DNA from: Zanthoxylum bungeanum
Lineage: Eukaryota > Streptophyta > Magnoliopsida > Sapindales > Rutaceae
Direction of reading: 5' to 3'
Length of the DNA stretch: 64,000 bases
Assembly (NCBI GenBank): GCA_019454045.1
Contig: SKCR01029101.1
Location: forward strand, 62,001 to 126,000
This document shows, piece after piece, positions 32,852-45,015 of the stretch. The number at the start of each line of letters is the position of its first letter. Positions within the stretch are counted from its first letter, which is position 1. Made by a program: the position numbers and the translations under genes. The notes beneath the pieces were generated by a model. The model searched no databases. It was given only the letters and a program-made list of their open reading frames with translations, and was not told where the DNA came from.

Positions 32852-33086
32852 TGTTGGGGTTGGTGCTCAGAGCAATTTCGGACTAAAATGGACGAAAATA
32901 CAAAGCAAGGGTATTTCGGTAAATTCACTTAAAATTGTTTTATTGAATTTATTTTCATAATTTGATTATTGGGCAATTAAATAAATAAGTTTATTTAATC
33001 AATCCAAGAAAAATTTTTGAAATCTGAAAATACGATTTTCACCGCTTCCGCTGCGTTACCGGATCCACCCCCAGAAAATCTCTACA
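32852..33086 (+). repeat. 3' LTR of element 2 with a ~2.2-kb internal deletion
   Basis: Only 235 bases remain. The first 22 match the LTR start at 15543, and the rest match the LTR end (27908-28121). The join lies after CTCAGAGC. About 2.17 kb of LTR is missing compared with the 5' copy. The TSD TAGCA follows directly, so the deletion occurred inside the LTR and not at the insertion edge. Confidence 0.92.
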
Positions 33087-34480
33087 TAGCATACCCAAAT
33101 AATCAGGAAGGAGAAACTCGGTTTCTTTCCTGTTCATATTTAATATGAAGTATGTTAAACAGATTTTTTTGGAACCTTATTCAAAATAAGTTCTGCATTG
33201 TTTATGCGTATCTGTTGAAGGAAATGGTAGTTTAGAGCGACTCTGGATTAACCTTATCATGTCCAACAAAATTCAGTATATCATGTTCGGACACACCGTC
33301 AAATTGACGTGTTCCGGGAGGAGTCCTCTTTGAAAGACTACTATATTCTTTCAAGTATTTAAGAAACTTATTGCTTAAGTATTTTCCATTACGGTCTTAC
33401 CGTGACGGTTTAATACTTTAGCCGATCTGTTTTTCTATTTCGTGTCGAAACTCTAAAGTTTACGATTTGTGTTTCAAAAGAAACACATAACGATAATGCG
33501 ATGCCACATCCGTAAAGGTCACGAAATATTCATTATCCACCTCTAGCCTAGCTATACATGGGCCCACTTGCTTCACTATGGATTAGGGCTAACAAATCGG
33601 TGGCATTTACACTTTTACCAAGTAAAGAGTGTTTTAGGCACTTTTCCTAATGAACTAGATTCGTAGACATTATTTGATTGAATCAAATTCGTCCTAGTAC
33701 CCACTCTTCGAAAGTGTGGATATACGAGTCTTGTTAAATTGTGTCCCAGACAACAATGCCACTTGTAAGTCTCAATTATTTGAGCTATTTGTTTGTCATG
33801 TTATACGTTTGAGATTTATTTATATTCAAAATATAAATACTGTTATTCACATCTAATGTGTTTATCTCAATATCATCTTTATATAATAAAACACTTTAGT
33901 GTTCTAGAATATAAAGGTATACCCGCAACGAGTTATACTCTGATGTATAGATAATGTTTCTAGTCAAACTAGTTACATTCTAACAGTTTCCTAATTTAAG
34001 TACACACCCAAAGGGTAGTTCCTAAACTTAGGTGTCTACGGTTAAAACAGCGACTTTCGTCCCGTTTTCAATTCGCAGATTAATCTAAACTAAAGTCAGT
34101 AGCCTGCTCATAGCAGATTCTGCACATCAATATATATTTATGTACCACACGAAGTATTTAAAATCCAATTTTAATACTAGTAGTGAACATGTTTATGATA
34201 AACGTATTTGAAGTCGGAGCTTTGCCCATCTTCAAGTCCTTCATGTCTGCTTTGTCCAAACGGCAGTCACGCTTCCGCGATTCTGTTTGCCACAGTTTAG
34301 GCAGACATTTTAGGATATGTCATTTATCTTCTCAGAAGATTATAATGATTTTGCCTTTGCCCTTTTCCACACCCCAGAAGCCTTTGGCCAAGCATTGGCC
34401 TTGCAGAATGTCGAAGTAAGATGCGCCTTGCGCTACTTGCCTTATTGCAAACTTTGGCTTTGACTCCTTGAGTATAACCA
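33087..34480 (-). pseudogene. Integrase, protease and gag 3' end of element 3
   Basis: On the minus strand this continues element 3 upstream of 15542. It aligns with element 1 positions ~21130-22380 and with 51187-51500. Integrase traces (VASRYGYVFL-like, about 33500-33450), the pre-integrase LWHC...LGH region (about 33765) and the protease block with GACGAAAGTCGCTGTTTTAACCG (about 34065) are visible. A broken CCHC knuckle is near 34300. All frames carry stops. The plus-strand ORF at 34183-34419 is a shadow. Confidence 0.65.
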
Positions 34481-36680
34481 TTAACTCTCCAAGAGTTTAT
34501 TATTGCAATTTAGTACTTCTTAGATCTAAGTATAGATTTATGTAGATCCTTCAATTTCTATATTATACTTTAAGGATCTAATCCTTAGTTCTGATTAAGA
34601 AATTAAGGAGTCTATTTCGCAAGCTTAACGGATTAAGCACTAAAGTTATCATTACATAAATCTTCCAAAGATTATGCTCTACTATTTGCTTAACTCCGGG
34701 CTTAGGCCTAATATGTTATTTTATCAAATAAAGTAACTTATTAGTTTCCAGGACCATCCTGAAATTTTATTCCCAATTTTGAAAGTTAAACCATTTAAAT
34801 ACATTTTCCCTAGGATTATGTTTTAAATGCTAATCTTTCAATTTTATCTTGATTCTAATAGTCCAACTATTTAATCAACGATATCAGGTACTATTCAATA
34901 TAATGATTACTATAGTCTAACTATAAAATCAACTATAATTTATAGGTTAATTCAATTATATTGATTACTATAATCCAATTATAAAATCAACTATTAATTG
35001 AAATAGTTTGAATACAGTCAAACTGTTTATTAAAACAACCATTTAAATATTAGTCCAACTAACATTTAATTTATTTGACGTGATATTTGAAATGAGCGCG
35101 TATGGCAAGTAATTAAACGAATATTGCAAATTCAATACTTGCCTCCCACTATTTTTCGGCGAGCCTCTAACCCTCTGTCGAGTACTCGGGAAACCTTGTT
35201 TCCTAGTGAGTTAGGATCCTGTTAAATATCACACAATCTTGACTTTGGCCAAAAAATTGTATGATAATTAACTAGGTAGATCTCTAAGATCAATTGGATC
35301 CAATCCAATTCCTAGATCCAGTAGGTTGACATCCAAGTCCGAAACATATATGTTATATATGCCAATATATCCAATATATTACCTAACCTTTTTCCTCTGA
35401 ATCAACTAAGCCTTGGCTTTGGCACAACAAACTTAGTGATCCCAGTTAAGCATGACCCATTGACCATGGAAAGCTTCGTAATCAATGTCGATGGACAAGA
35501 AGTGATCTTGAATTTGGCCAACAAATCACAACTTGGACAAGACACCGATATGGAACAAAGCCTTCATGATTCAAACACATCCTCGACGGACAAAGGCCTT
35601 GACTTTGGCCAACAAACCAATGCTAGTCTTAGATCTTGAGTAAGAATCACTCAATGGAAGGAAAAGCGCTTAATATTTTGGGAGGGTTTTTCGCGTGCAA
35701 ATTGGCAACCAATTTATTATCTTTTTTAAGGTCTCATCATCATACACCCTTAAACATGCATTCTAAACACATAATAAAGCGCGTATAATTAAATAATAAT
35801 GATATGCGGATGGATACTTTACACATTGATCCTAGATCAAATCTCTCACTTTCCTCTCTCCCGCTAGCACAAGTATTTACTTCTACCCGTTACACTACAC
35901 TTCTAAAGAAACCTCATTTACATTGAGGGGAATAGGTGAGAAGAGAAATACATAGAGTTGAGAGGTAATAGGCTGGACACGCAGGTCCAATTAATAAATT
36001 CTAAATTTATTACAACAATTTCTAAAATTGCCCCACCCATCTAATATCCATCCGATATACATTATTCATGCATCGCAACCATGTATTCACACAAGCATGT
36101 TATCAATCAATCTAATCAAATTAATTAATTTGATAATTAATGACCATCCAATGTTCAAACAACGATTAGATTTTGCGCGAGTCAAACTCGTTTTGTGAAT
36201 AAGTACTCAAAGTACGAATTCTCGAATTAAATTAAACTACAAAATTAAATCCAATTCAATTTTCATTTAATATTAATTCGTTATTTAATTCCAAATTAAA
36301 TATTACACTTTATTAATAAACCTTTACGATTTAAATTCCAAATTTAATCGTTACGGGTCTCAAAGCCCGATTAACATCCAATGTTTATTTAATTAAAGTC
36401 CAATGGGCTTTTAATTAATTTCTAAAGGCGTGGACTTTTGGTCAACTTGGGTCAAACCCAATAACCAAAGCCCAATCAAGGAGTAACCCCATAAGCCTAT
36501 AAATAAATTTAGGCCCATTATGCCCAATTAAATAATTAAAGGTCCATTAGTCGCATTTGGACTTTATGGAAGCGGTTTTGGCCCAATTGGATCCAAAAAA
36601 TTTAGCCTAAACCTAACTTGGTACAACCAGCCCAATTAGCCCGTTTACAACAATACAAGCCCAAATCCAATTTAAGCCCG
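34481..36680 (-). other. Leader of element 3, first stretch
   Basis: AT-rich non-coding leader, inverted relative to element 1 positions ~18950-21100. The CTTGACTTTGGCCAA motif recurs on the plus strand (about 35237, 35500 partly, 35590), and palindromes centred on CCA are present (about 34870-35000 and 36230-36350). No gene; the ORF 35436-35639 is leader sequence. Confidence 0.65.
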
Positions 36681-37857
36681 TGTACTCACTTTGATATGCT
36701 TTTGGATGCGATGAACACAAAAATTCTTCATGAGACTCTCGGCCAAGCTCCTCTTTGTCCTCATTGAGATGTTCTTCAAACTCCAAGCTTTGAAAAAGGA
36801 TTCCATGCTCATGAATGGGTTTCCCTATCACCTTTGTGTGACCCCTTGGATGTGCTAGCATCATTGAAAAATTTGCCACAAATCTTTCCTTAGCTTCTTG
36901 TTGCTCTCGGCCATGAGAGGAAATTTGAGAGAATAAGGCACCTTGTGTCGTGAGATGGAGAGGGAGAGAATGAGAGGATGAAGTTATTTTTGTGTGTATT
37001 GGATTTCAAAAATCTAATACAACTTACCACTTTCCAAAATGGTACAAGGCATTAAAGCCTTTCAACAACTCCCATCAATAACAAAAGTGACATGCATCAC
37101 ATCACTCAAAGTTGATGTGACTTCCATCACAAGAATGACCAATGATGTGACGCGTGATGTGACTTGTGGGCCCCACTTGATTCGAAATGCGAGTGGGCCC
37201 GCAAACACTCCCGGGCTCGGGTTCGCTAATTCCGAATTAACGAATTTTCCGTTGCGACGTAATTAAATCAAATTTAATTAAAAAATTATGCCTAGCAAAA
37301 TTACTATTCACGTCGCTAGCAAATTAAATCTAAATTAACTCGTTCACCCGAATTAAAATCTAATTTTAATTCCGCGTTGAAATCTAATTTCGTTTAATAT
37401 ATCGAATATATTATTTTATCGATTAATTCCAAATTAATCATTCTCTCTCTTTAAATAATATTTTATCCCAGATAAAATATCTCCGTAATTAATCCTAGAT
37501 TAATTTTCTCTCTCTTATAATTAATCCCAGATTAATTATGCTCGAGTCATACGTCATCAGTGAATCTTCGAGAAGCGACCCATGAGATCCCTGGATATGT
37601 TGGCAGTAAATCCGATCGTCGGACTATCCGAACACGTACGTACCTAGTACTGTGTTTTTATCGATTTACAAGACATGGTTGGCTTCCAGCAAAGCACCGT
37701 GCCTACCCAATTCTCCAGAAATATTCTTAAGGGAATATATAATCTGTATCAAGCGTAGTATACGTAGTATTGCGTATTACGATCCAGTATCGGATGTCAC
37801 ATGCTAGGTCTGGGACTGGAATTGTGTCTGCCCCGTACGAAGCGCATATCGGCAAAA
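36681..37857 (-). mobile_element. Internal fragment of a C1 LTR lodged in the leader of element 3
   Basis: The stretch matches the minus-strand C1 LTR (compare 47520-48670) but lacks both LTR ends. On either side the element 3 leader resumes: near 37858 it matches element 1 leader near 18715, and near 36680 near 18915. About 200 bases of leader are missing at the junction. I see no TSD. It could be a decayed solo LTR or a gene-conversion or repair patch. Confidence 0.6.
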
Positions 37858-38170
37858 GGGGGATTTTATGTCCAATTTTAAATCCAATCCAATTGAATCA
37901 AATTCAACATTAAATCAACATTACCAATTGATTTCCAACTCATCCAATGAATCAAAATCAAAAAATCCAAGACAATTAGAGCATCATGTATTTTCGGCCA
38001 AGCCTAACATTTTGGGCAAAATTGTTCCAAACCATTTTTCATGAAATTGATCCAATCAATCTTCAATTAAACATCATTTAAACATATTCAATCAAAAAAT
38101 TTAACCAAATCATGCTCAAAATCAATTTACCCAATTTTAAGCCCTAAATCGGTTTCATGCTTTTAACAAC
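37858..38170 (-). other. Leader of element 3, PBS-proximal stretch
   Basis: Non-coding, similar to element 1 leader 18110-18715 on the opposite strand, including GGCCGAAAATAC. Nothing else was seen. Confidence 0.65.
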
Positions 38171-38182
38171 GCTCTGATACCA
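38171..38182 (-). promoter_or_regulatory. Primer-binding site of element 3
   Basis: GCTCTGATACCA on the plus strand is the exact complement of TGGTATCAGAGC, one base from the LTR end at 38184. Confidence 0.92.
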
Positions 38183-38183
38183 T

Positions 38184-38758
38184 TGTTGGAGTTCTACGGT
38201 CCAGAGGATAGAATAATAAGCATAAAAAAATATGTGAATACAATCAATGAAGTTGTGGAATACTTACATCGAGCGGTTGAACGATGCGGTGGACAACAAA
38301 AATTCATTTTCTACCTCCTCCAAGTCACGGCAGTGAGCTGTTTTGATGTCCCAAAATTTTGGCCATGGATAATCCTTGAAGCTCCAAGCTTTGTAAAGAA
38401 ATATTATGCTCATGAGTGGGTTTCCCTATCACCTTTGTATGTCTCCTATTGTGTGCTAGCACTCAAGAAATTTGCCACAAATTTCACTTTTTTCTTCCTC
38501 TTCATTTTCGCTCCAACAAGAAAAGAAAACAGAAGAAAAATGGCATGTTGGCCGAGAGAGAAGAATGAGCAATTTTTGGCTCCAAACCATGAACCAAGGC
38601 GAGAGAGAGAGATAGATTAAAAGTGTTGTGTGTTTTGTATATCAAATACCAAAAAATTAAAAGTCAAATATCATTAAAATAATGATTTATGTCTTAAAGT
38701 GACATGTGATTTGACGCTTGATGTGACTTGCGATTTGACGCTTGATGTGACTTGCGTG
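38184..38758 (-). repeat. 5' LTR of element 3, outer part
   Basis: It starts TGTTGGAGTTCTACGGTCC on the plus strand and matches 11811-12378. It is interrupted at 38759 by solo LTR B and resumes at 40745. The ORF 38183-38620 is LTR sequence that happens to be open. Confidence 0.9.
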
Positions 38759-40739
38759 TGTTAGACATTGTGTCCCATAGCGTCACTGTTTGTAAATGAT
38801 ATTGTATTATTGTACAAAATTAACTATGTAATAATGAAATTGCCTTTTGCCATTTTGTAATATTATTTACTTTGATATATAAATGGCGAAAGTCCATATG
38901 ATTAGTACTGGATTGAGATGATATGAGACAGTATCAATCCATAAAGGTTTAATCATTAAATATCCCGAGCCGTAGTATTATCGAGACTGGACATCGATAA
39001 TGCGGAATAGGCTAGTATTGCGCTTGTGCACGTTGTGAGGGCACAACGGCATAGTTCTCATATATTTAAGTATTGGATACTTATGCAAGTGCGATAGGAG
39101 GTTGTGTTTTACCGATGGTACGGAAAACAGCTTCGCTCTGGATAGACCCCGCGGAATCCCATTGGTAGTATGTCTAGGTGTCTATGGGAGGCCGCATCAG
39201 GGTAGGTGTATATGGTCTTAACCTGAGACTTACATCGCTAGTACTTGCGACAATCGGTAAACTTTGGTTTTGGTGGTTGGGGACCTTAACCGGTTCTGTG
39301 TACACCTCTTCTGGGTTTATCGAGAATCGTAGTGTACTGGATGTGATGTCAAGATGGAAGTATCGCTTCAGACATATGGAGGTGATGATCACGCAGGACA
39401 CAGAACTAGTACTCTATAAAGTTTGCAACCGTCGGGACAATATGACTAGGTCAGGATTGTCCGATTTAAAGAGACTAGTTGCTTGATGTCCGATATATGT
39501 TTCGTACGGGGCAGACACATCTCCAGCCCTAGGCCTAGCATGTGATCATCCGATACTGGATCGATGTACGCAATACTACGGTATACTACGCTTGATATAG
39601 ATCTTATATTCCTATAAGAATATTTCTGGAGAATTGGGTAGGCATGGCGCTTTGCTAGAAGCCAACCTTGTCTTGTGAATCGGTAAGAACGTAGTACGAG
39701 GTACGTGCGTGTTCGGATTATCCGACGACCGTATTTACTGCCAACATATCCAGAGATCTCTTGGGTCGCTTCCTGAAGATTCACCTATGATATTTGATTC
39801 GAACTTAATTAATCTTGGATTAATTGCGGAGAAACTTTATCTCGGATAAAGTGCCTTATTTAGAGAGAGAGAACGATTAATTTGGAATTAATCAGTAAAA
39901 TTATTATATTCGATATAATAATTGAAATTCGATTTCGACGCGAAATTAAAATTAGATTTTAATTCGGGCATACGAGTTAATTTAGAATTAATTCGTTAGC
40001 GACGTAAATAATAATTTCGCTAGGCGCGATTATTTATTTAAATTCGATTTAATTAACGTCGCGACGCAAGTTCGGTATTTCGGAAATATCGAACCCGAAC
40101 GCGTGAGTGGACGTGGGCCCACTTTCATTTGGAAACGTGTGGGGCCCACTTGACACATGTCATTATATGTATTATTTTATTGATAATGCATTGCATGGTG
40201 ATAGTGTTTAATACACTCTAATGTTATGCATGGAATTTGAGTGTTTGACACTCTAAGCCTTTGCATGGCTTGTGTCATAGATTTATTATTATTTAATAAA
40301 TATTATGGCATAAATATAAATTGATTTTTGGTATCAAAAATCAATTAGAACAAAAAGAAAAATCTCTCTTCTCTCTCTCACTTGGCCGAAAACTGCATGC
40401 AGTTTTTTGGTCTTCATCTTCTTCATTTTGGTTGCCAAAAGCTTGAAGAAAGTGTGATTGTTTGGAACATCTCCTCATATGCAAGGCTAGCACCTTTCAA
40501 GGGATCAAAACAGGTGATAGGGAAACCATCATAGAGCTTGGAATACTCAAAGCTTGGAGCTTTCCACATCTTCTCACCTTGGCCGAAAATCATCCACCTT
40601 GGAGTTTCCATCTTGGCTTGATTTTCTTCATCACAAGATATTGTAAGTATGATTCCGCCATACTTCATGTTTATATATATTCTTTGTTGTATTTCATATA
40701 TGCTTAATCTTTCCTTGGGACATATTATAGAAACCAACA
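38759..40739 (+). mobile_element. Solo LTR of Copia family C1 (solo LTR B)
   Basis: 1981 bases, starting TGTTAGACATTGTGTCCC and ending AAACCAACA. The flanks GCGTG (38754-38758) and GCGTC (40740-40744) form a TSD with one change. The original site reads GCGTGCCGCACTCG in the other LTR (near 12376). Its hairpin array (about 39805-40110) includes ACTTTATC-TCG-GATAAAGT, a compensated variant of the stem in element 1. The ORFs 39178-39486 (plus) and 39446-39784 (minus) are LTR shadows. Confidence 0.92.
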
Positions 40740-42147
40740 GCGTCCCGCACTCGAATTCGAAATACGAATGCGCTCGCAAACAATCATAGGCTCGGGTTCG
40801 CTAATTCCAAATTAACGAATTTTCCGTTGCGACGTAATTAAATGATTATGCCTAGCGAAATCAATATTCACATCGCTAACGAATTAATTCTAAATTAACT
40901 CGTTCGCCCGAATTAAAATCTAATTTCAATTTCGCTTCGAAATCCAATTTTGTATAATATATAGAATATATTATTTTATCGATTAATTCCAAATTAATCG
41001 TTATCTCTCTTATATTAATATTTTATCCTAAATAAAATATCTCCGTAATTAATCCCAGATTAATTTTCTCTATCATCTAATTAATCCCAGATTAATTAAA
41101 GTGCGAGTCATACGTCATCGGTGAATCTTCGGGAAGCGACCCATGAGATCCCCGGATATGTTGGCAGTAAATACGGTCGTCGGACTATCCAAACACGTAA
41201 GTACCTAGTACTACGTTTGTACCGATTTACAAGACAAGGTTGGCTTCTAGAAAAGCGCCATGCCTACCCAATTCTCCAGAAATATCCTTACAGGAATATA
41301 GTGATCTATATCAGGCGTAGTATACGTAGTATTGCGTATTTCGATCCAGTATCGGATATCACGTGCAAGGCCTGAGGCTGGAATTATGTCTGCCTCGTAC
41401 GAAGCACATATCGGATCTCTGGTAACTAGTCTCTATATCGGATAAACATGACCTTGTCATTTTATCCCGATGACTGCAGTACATAAGAGAACCAGTACCA
41501 TATCCTACGTGACCATCATCTCCACTATGACTAGAGTGATACTTCCGTCTTGACATCACACCCAACACACTACGATTCTCAATATACCCAGCAGAGGCAT
41601 ACACAGAACCTGTTAAAGCCCTGGACGACCAAAACCAAAGTATATTGATTGTCGCAAGTATTAGCGGTGTAAGTCTCAAGTTGAGACCAAATACATCTAC
41701 CCTGATTTCGGACTTCCATAGACACATAGTCATACTACCAATGGAATTCCGAGGGGTTCTATCTAGAGCGAAGCTGTTTCCTGTACCATCGGTAAAACAC
41801 AACCTCCTATTACACTTGCATGAGTATCCTATACCCAAATATATGAGAACTATGTCGTTATGCCCTCAAAACGCACACAAGTGTAATACTAGTCTTTTAC
41901 GCATTATCGATGTCCAATCTCGATAATACTCTGACTATGGATATTTAATGTTTTATCCTTCATGGATTGATACTGTCTCATATCATCTCAATCCAGGAAC
42001 AAATCATAAGGACCTCCTATCATTTATACATCTTGGTGATCTAATCACAAATGATAAGAGAGTAATCTCCTTTGTCACATAGTTGATTTGTACAACAACA
42101 CCATGATCTGTACAAATAGTGACGCTATGGGTCATAATTGTCCAACA
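40740..42147 (-). repeat. 5' LTR of element 3, inner part
   Basis: The LTR continues after solo LTR B, closely following 12379-13790, and ends GGTCATAATTGTCCAACA. The TSD ATGCC follows at 42148. Confidence 0.9.
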
Positions 42148-44081
42148 ATGCCCTATACCCAACTTGTGGATGGGCTATATGTACATGTATTTGTAATATT
42201 TTCATTAATTAATAAAATGGTAATCTTTATTATACGTGTCTTACATAAATTATATCAATCATCAAACACTGTAATAAAGCCCTTGGAGTAATAAGATGAT
42301 GGCTTCCACGTCTTATGAGAATCATTACTCTTAAATGTTCCTAGTCATAGTTTTGTGAATAATCTGGGCGTTCACAAAGCAGAGAGACTAGGATGATGAT
42401 ATGATCCGCCCTTAAGTGGGGTAGCCGATCTCATAGGCTACTAACGGAGATCCGTCCGCTTGGTGTATCACATGGATGCATGAGTTACTCGTGTCCATCA
42501 AACTGACCGCCGAAAGTTTTCACATGGAGTGTTTATCCCATATATCTGTGAGAACTTTCATGTATCAATTGTATGACTAGTCCTTAGACTTGAGGTCTTT
42601 ACAATCTTATGTGTGGATCAAATAACTTTGACATTCTCCTTCCCCGGTTCAAAAGATCTGGTCATAAAGGTATGATTGGGACATTTGTTAAAACACATGA
42701 AGTTTGTAAAGATACAACAGAGAATCGCCACTCTCTCGGATAATATTTTCTGATAAGAGTAGTATTCTAGTTCGCGGGGTTGATGTGTGTGATCAGTGCT
42801 TGAGACTGTGGCCGCAGCGGGAGAATCATGTGAGATTCTTGGGTTAGCACGATTCATGACACTATCAACATCATACATTTGACTATATGGGTAGACACTT
42901 TCCATACCCTAGGTCAAACGGTGGGGATACAGTGAGGCGATGGACCGTATCATATGTAAATCGCATACAGAATGGGTATATATATCTCTCCTTCTCATTT
43001 GGGGGCCTTGACATGTTGCTAGATGTCAACCTTGGTCATTGAAATCGAATGACCATCAGATCGGAGGATAATTTATGTTCGATTAAATTATCACGATTCA
43101 TTTCATGTCCAACTTGAGGGGAACCCAAAAGGTCACACACAACAAAGTCAAAATCAATGGTTAACAGTGCACAGTACAAATTTAACAGCATAGATGATTG
43201 CTGTAGGAATTGTTCATAAATGGTTCAATGTGTTTAATTATTGAACAGATCATTTATGAGGTTCCATAGTGGCTTAGGGATTGGTGAATGACGATATGGG
43301 CACTTTGGGAATTGGAATAAATAAATAAATAAATAATGTGAATAGTAATTTTTTTATTTGTTATTTGTTTTGAATTCCAATTCGGCCCAAACTCTTATTA
43401 GGGTTTTATAATCTCATTAAACCACTAAATTAAGATCCAATGGCTAAGATTAAATTAGCATTTATCCCACATCGAATTCTTAATTAATTTTGTTGTCTTT
43501 GGAGCACCTATATAAACCCAAAGAATTCTTCACAAATTTTTGCACCAAACCTTTCATATCTTGGGTTTATATAAGTGAGTAACTCTAAAGTTTAAGAGTA
43601 TGCCACTGATTTTGAGGATCCTTAAGTCTAATTGACTAGAGGAACCTCGAGATAAAAGTTTTGAGGTATTTTCCTAGGCTAGCACCAAGGGAAAAATACC
43701 CGTGAACTCAAAGCGTAGTCTTTCCGTTGAGTTTTGGCTTTGGTGTGTGCACCTTTGGAGGCCACACACTTGGGTGGCTCTTTGGAACATGGAAGAGCTT
43801 GTTGAGTTCGAGAAAAGCTTGTAGATTGGAGGGAGGACTGGAGGAGTATTCGGTTCAAGTAAGTTTTTTTCTTTCTTTATTTTTATTAGAGTTCTTATGA
43901 TAATTAACATGTTTAGGTTTATGTTCTTTGCATGTTTTATGAGTTTTTATGCTTAGAATCTATAGTAGCATACCTAGGCTTGTAGAATAATCAAAATAAA
44001 TGGGTCTTGGGCAAAGGTATAGCAGCATCATAATTTGATTTATTAAATTTTCCGCTGCGCACTCGCGGCCTCTTCCCAACA
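42148..44081 (+). repeat. LTR of Copia element 4, main part
   Basis: It continues 11796-11810 after element 3. It ends TTCCCAACA, which mirrors the start TGTTTGGGA. A TATA-like CTATATAAA (43508-43516) sits about 570 bases before the end. An AAAT microsatellite lies at about 43317-43335. The assembled LTR is about 1.94 kb. No gene is supported. Confidence 0.8.
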
Positions 44082-44082
44082 T

Positions 44083-44094
44083 TGGTATCAGCGC
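44083..44094 (+). promoter_or_regulatory. Primer-binding site of element 4
   Basis: TGGTATCAGCGC differs from the initiator-Met consensus at one or two bases and starts two bases after the LTR end, showing this is a 5' LTR. Confidence 0.8.
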
Positions 44095-44850
44095 GCCATT
44101 TTTGTTTTGATTAGTTCTCTCTCATTTTAACTCGAAATTGGGTGTGTAAAAGCTCGTTGGAAAGCTAACACCCTGAACTTAATACTTCTTATTAATCGGC
44201 CACTAATAAAATTTATTATATAAGTTAGGGTTGGATGATTCATCATAATTGGATGATTTGAGGAAGCCTAACCATAGAGAGTTTTAGTATATCTCAAGAT
44301 TGGAAGTACCATGAATAAGAAAACAAGATGAGAAGAAACCTTGGCATTCGACAGAGTGCATATAACATTACTTATTAATTAGAGCACTAAAGAGTTTATA
44401 TTAAATCAAGAGATGAACATAAAACACAAGAAAGCTAAGGTTATTAAATGTGATTGGTATTTGAGGAAATGGAAGGAGAATAACGAGATAAAGGAAATAT
44501 GGAACGATATTAGATCAACATGAGTCATACATAAGTCATAAAAGATAGTTTCTAAATGATAAGTGTTATGGAAACTACAAACTAAGGAATAAACAGTTTT
44601 AATAAAGAATAAGCCTAATTCGGTAGATAGTATGTTTTGATGAAAGATTGCAAGGGTTGAAAAGAAACGATGATCATTTTATGATTTTATAAATTTCTTG
44701 AAGAGCTCACACCCTTATATGGATAGAATACACTATACAGATCTAGTTACCACATGACATAAAAGGTCGATAAGGGATTTCAAAAGATCAAAGGGTTGAC
44801 AAATTTGGAACTTGCATCTATATAAAGGTCAAATATAATGTACCAGAGAA
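44095..44850 (+). other. Truncated leader of element 4 joined to Gypsy sequence
   Basis: The first ~150 bases look like a Copia leader (AAAGCTCGTTGGAAAGCTAACACC). No gag is recognisable, and no 3' LTR of element 4 occurs in the window. Somewhere before about 44850 the sequence changes to a decayed Gypsy pol. I cannot place the junction. Confidence 0.4.
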
Positions 44851-45015
44851 ATCCTCAAGAGTCATAATATTGAGCAGTTAAATAGAAAATTAAAAGCAAG
44901 TTAAGGAGAATAAGAGTGGTAGATACGATGAGATACTAGAACCAAGGCGAACCTGTAAATTGGACCTCAAAAAATAAAGAATTCGAGGATGAATCCTATT
45001 TTAGGGGGGAGAATT
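44851..45015 (+). pseudogene. Decayed 3' end of a chromovirus-like Gypsy pol with polypurine tract
   Basis: Traces of a chromodomain-type C-terminus (EILKSHNIEQLNRKL...), then GAATTCGAGGATGAATCCTA (EFEDES) and the tract TTTTAGGGGGGAGAA, directly precede an LTR starting TGTAACACCCG. This end structure is usual in plant Del/Tekay-type chromoviruses. The protein match is weak. Confidence 0.5.

Larger units (their letters stand above)
15543..33086 (+). mobile_element. Copia element 2, nearly intact coding region, 5' LTR split by element 1
   Basis: The 5' LTR starts TGTTGGGGTTGGTGCTCAGAG at 15543 and the 3' LTR has the same start at 32852. The flanks are TAGCA (15538-15542) and TAGCA (33087-33091), a perfect TSD. 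The surrounding sequence GCC-TAGCA-TACCCAAAT matches the uninterrupted C1 sequence at 51187, so the insertion lies in element 3. Element 1 occupies 16015-26180 inside the 5' LTR. The primer site is at 28125, gag at 28884, and pol runs to 32835. Confidence 0.95.
11811..42147 (-). mobile_element. Copia family C1 element 3, complete ends, multiply nested
   Basis: Left LTR 11811-13790 and right LTR 38184-42147 (minus solo LTR B) have the same termini, TGTTGGAGTTCTACGG and ATTGTCCAACA. The flanks are ATGCC (11806-11810) and ATGCC (42148-42152), a perfect TSD. The internal region is split by element 2 (15543-33086). It runs, on the minus strand, from a primer site at 38182-38171 through a long leader, degenerate gag and protease, integrase (right of 33091) and RT/RNase H (15542-13791). 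The coding parts are heavily mutated. This is Copia order because integrase precedes RT. Confidence 0.9.
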
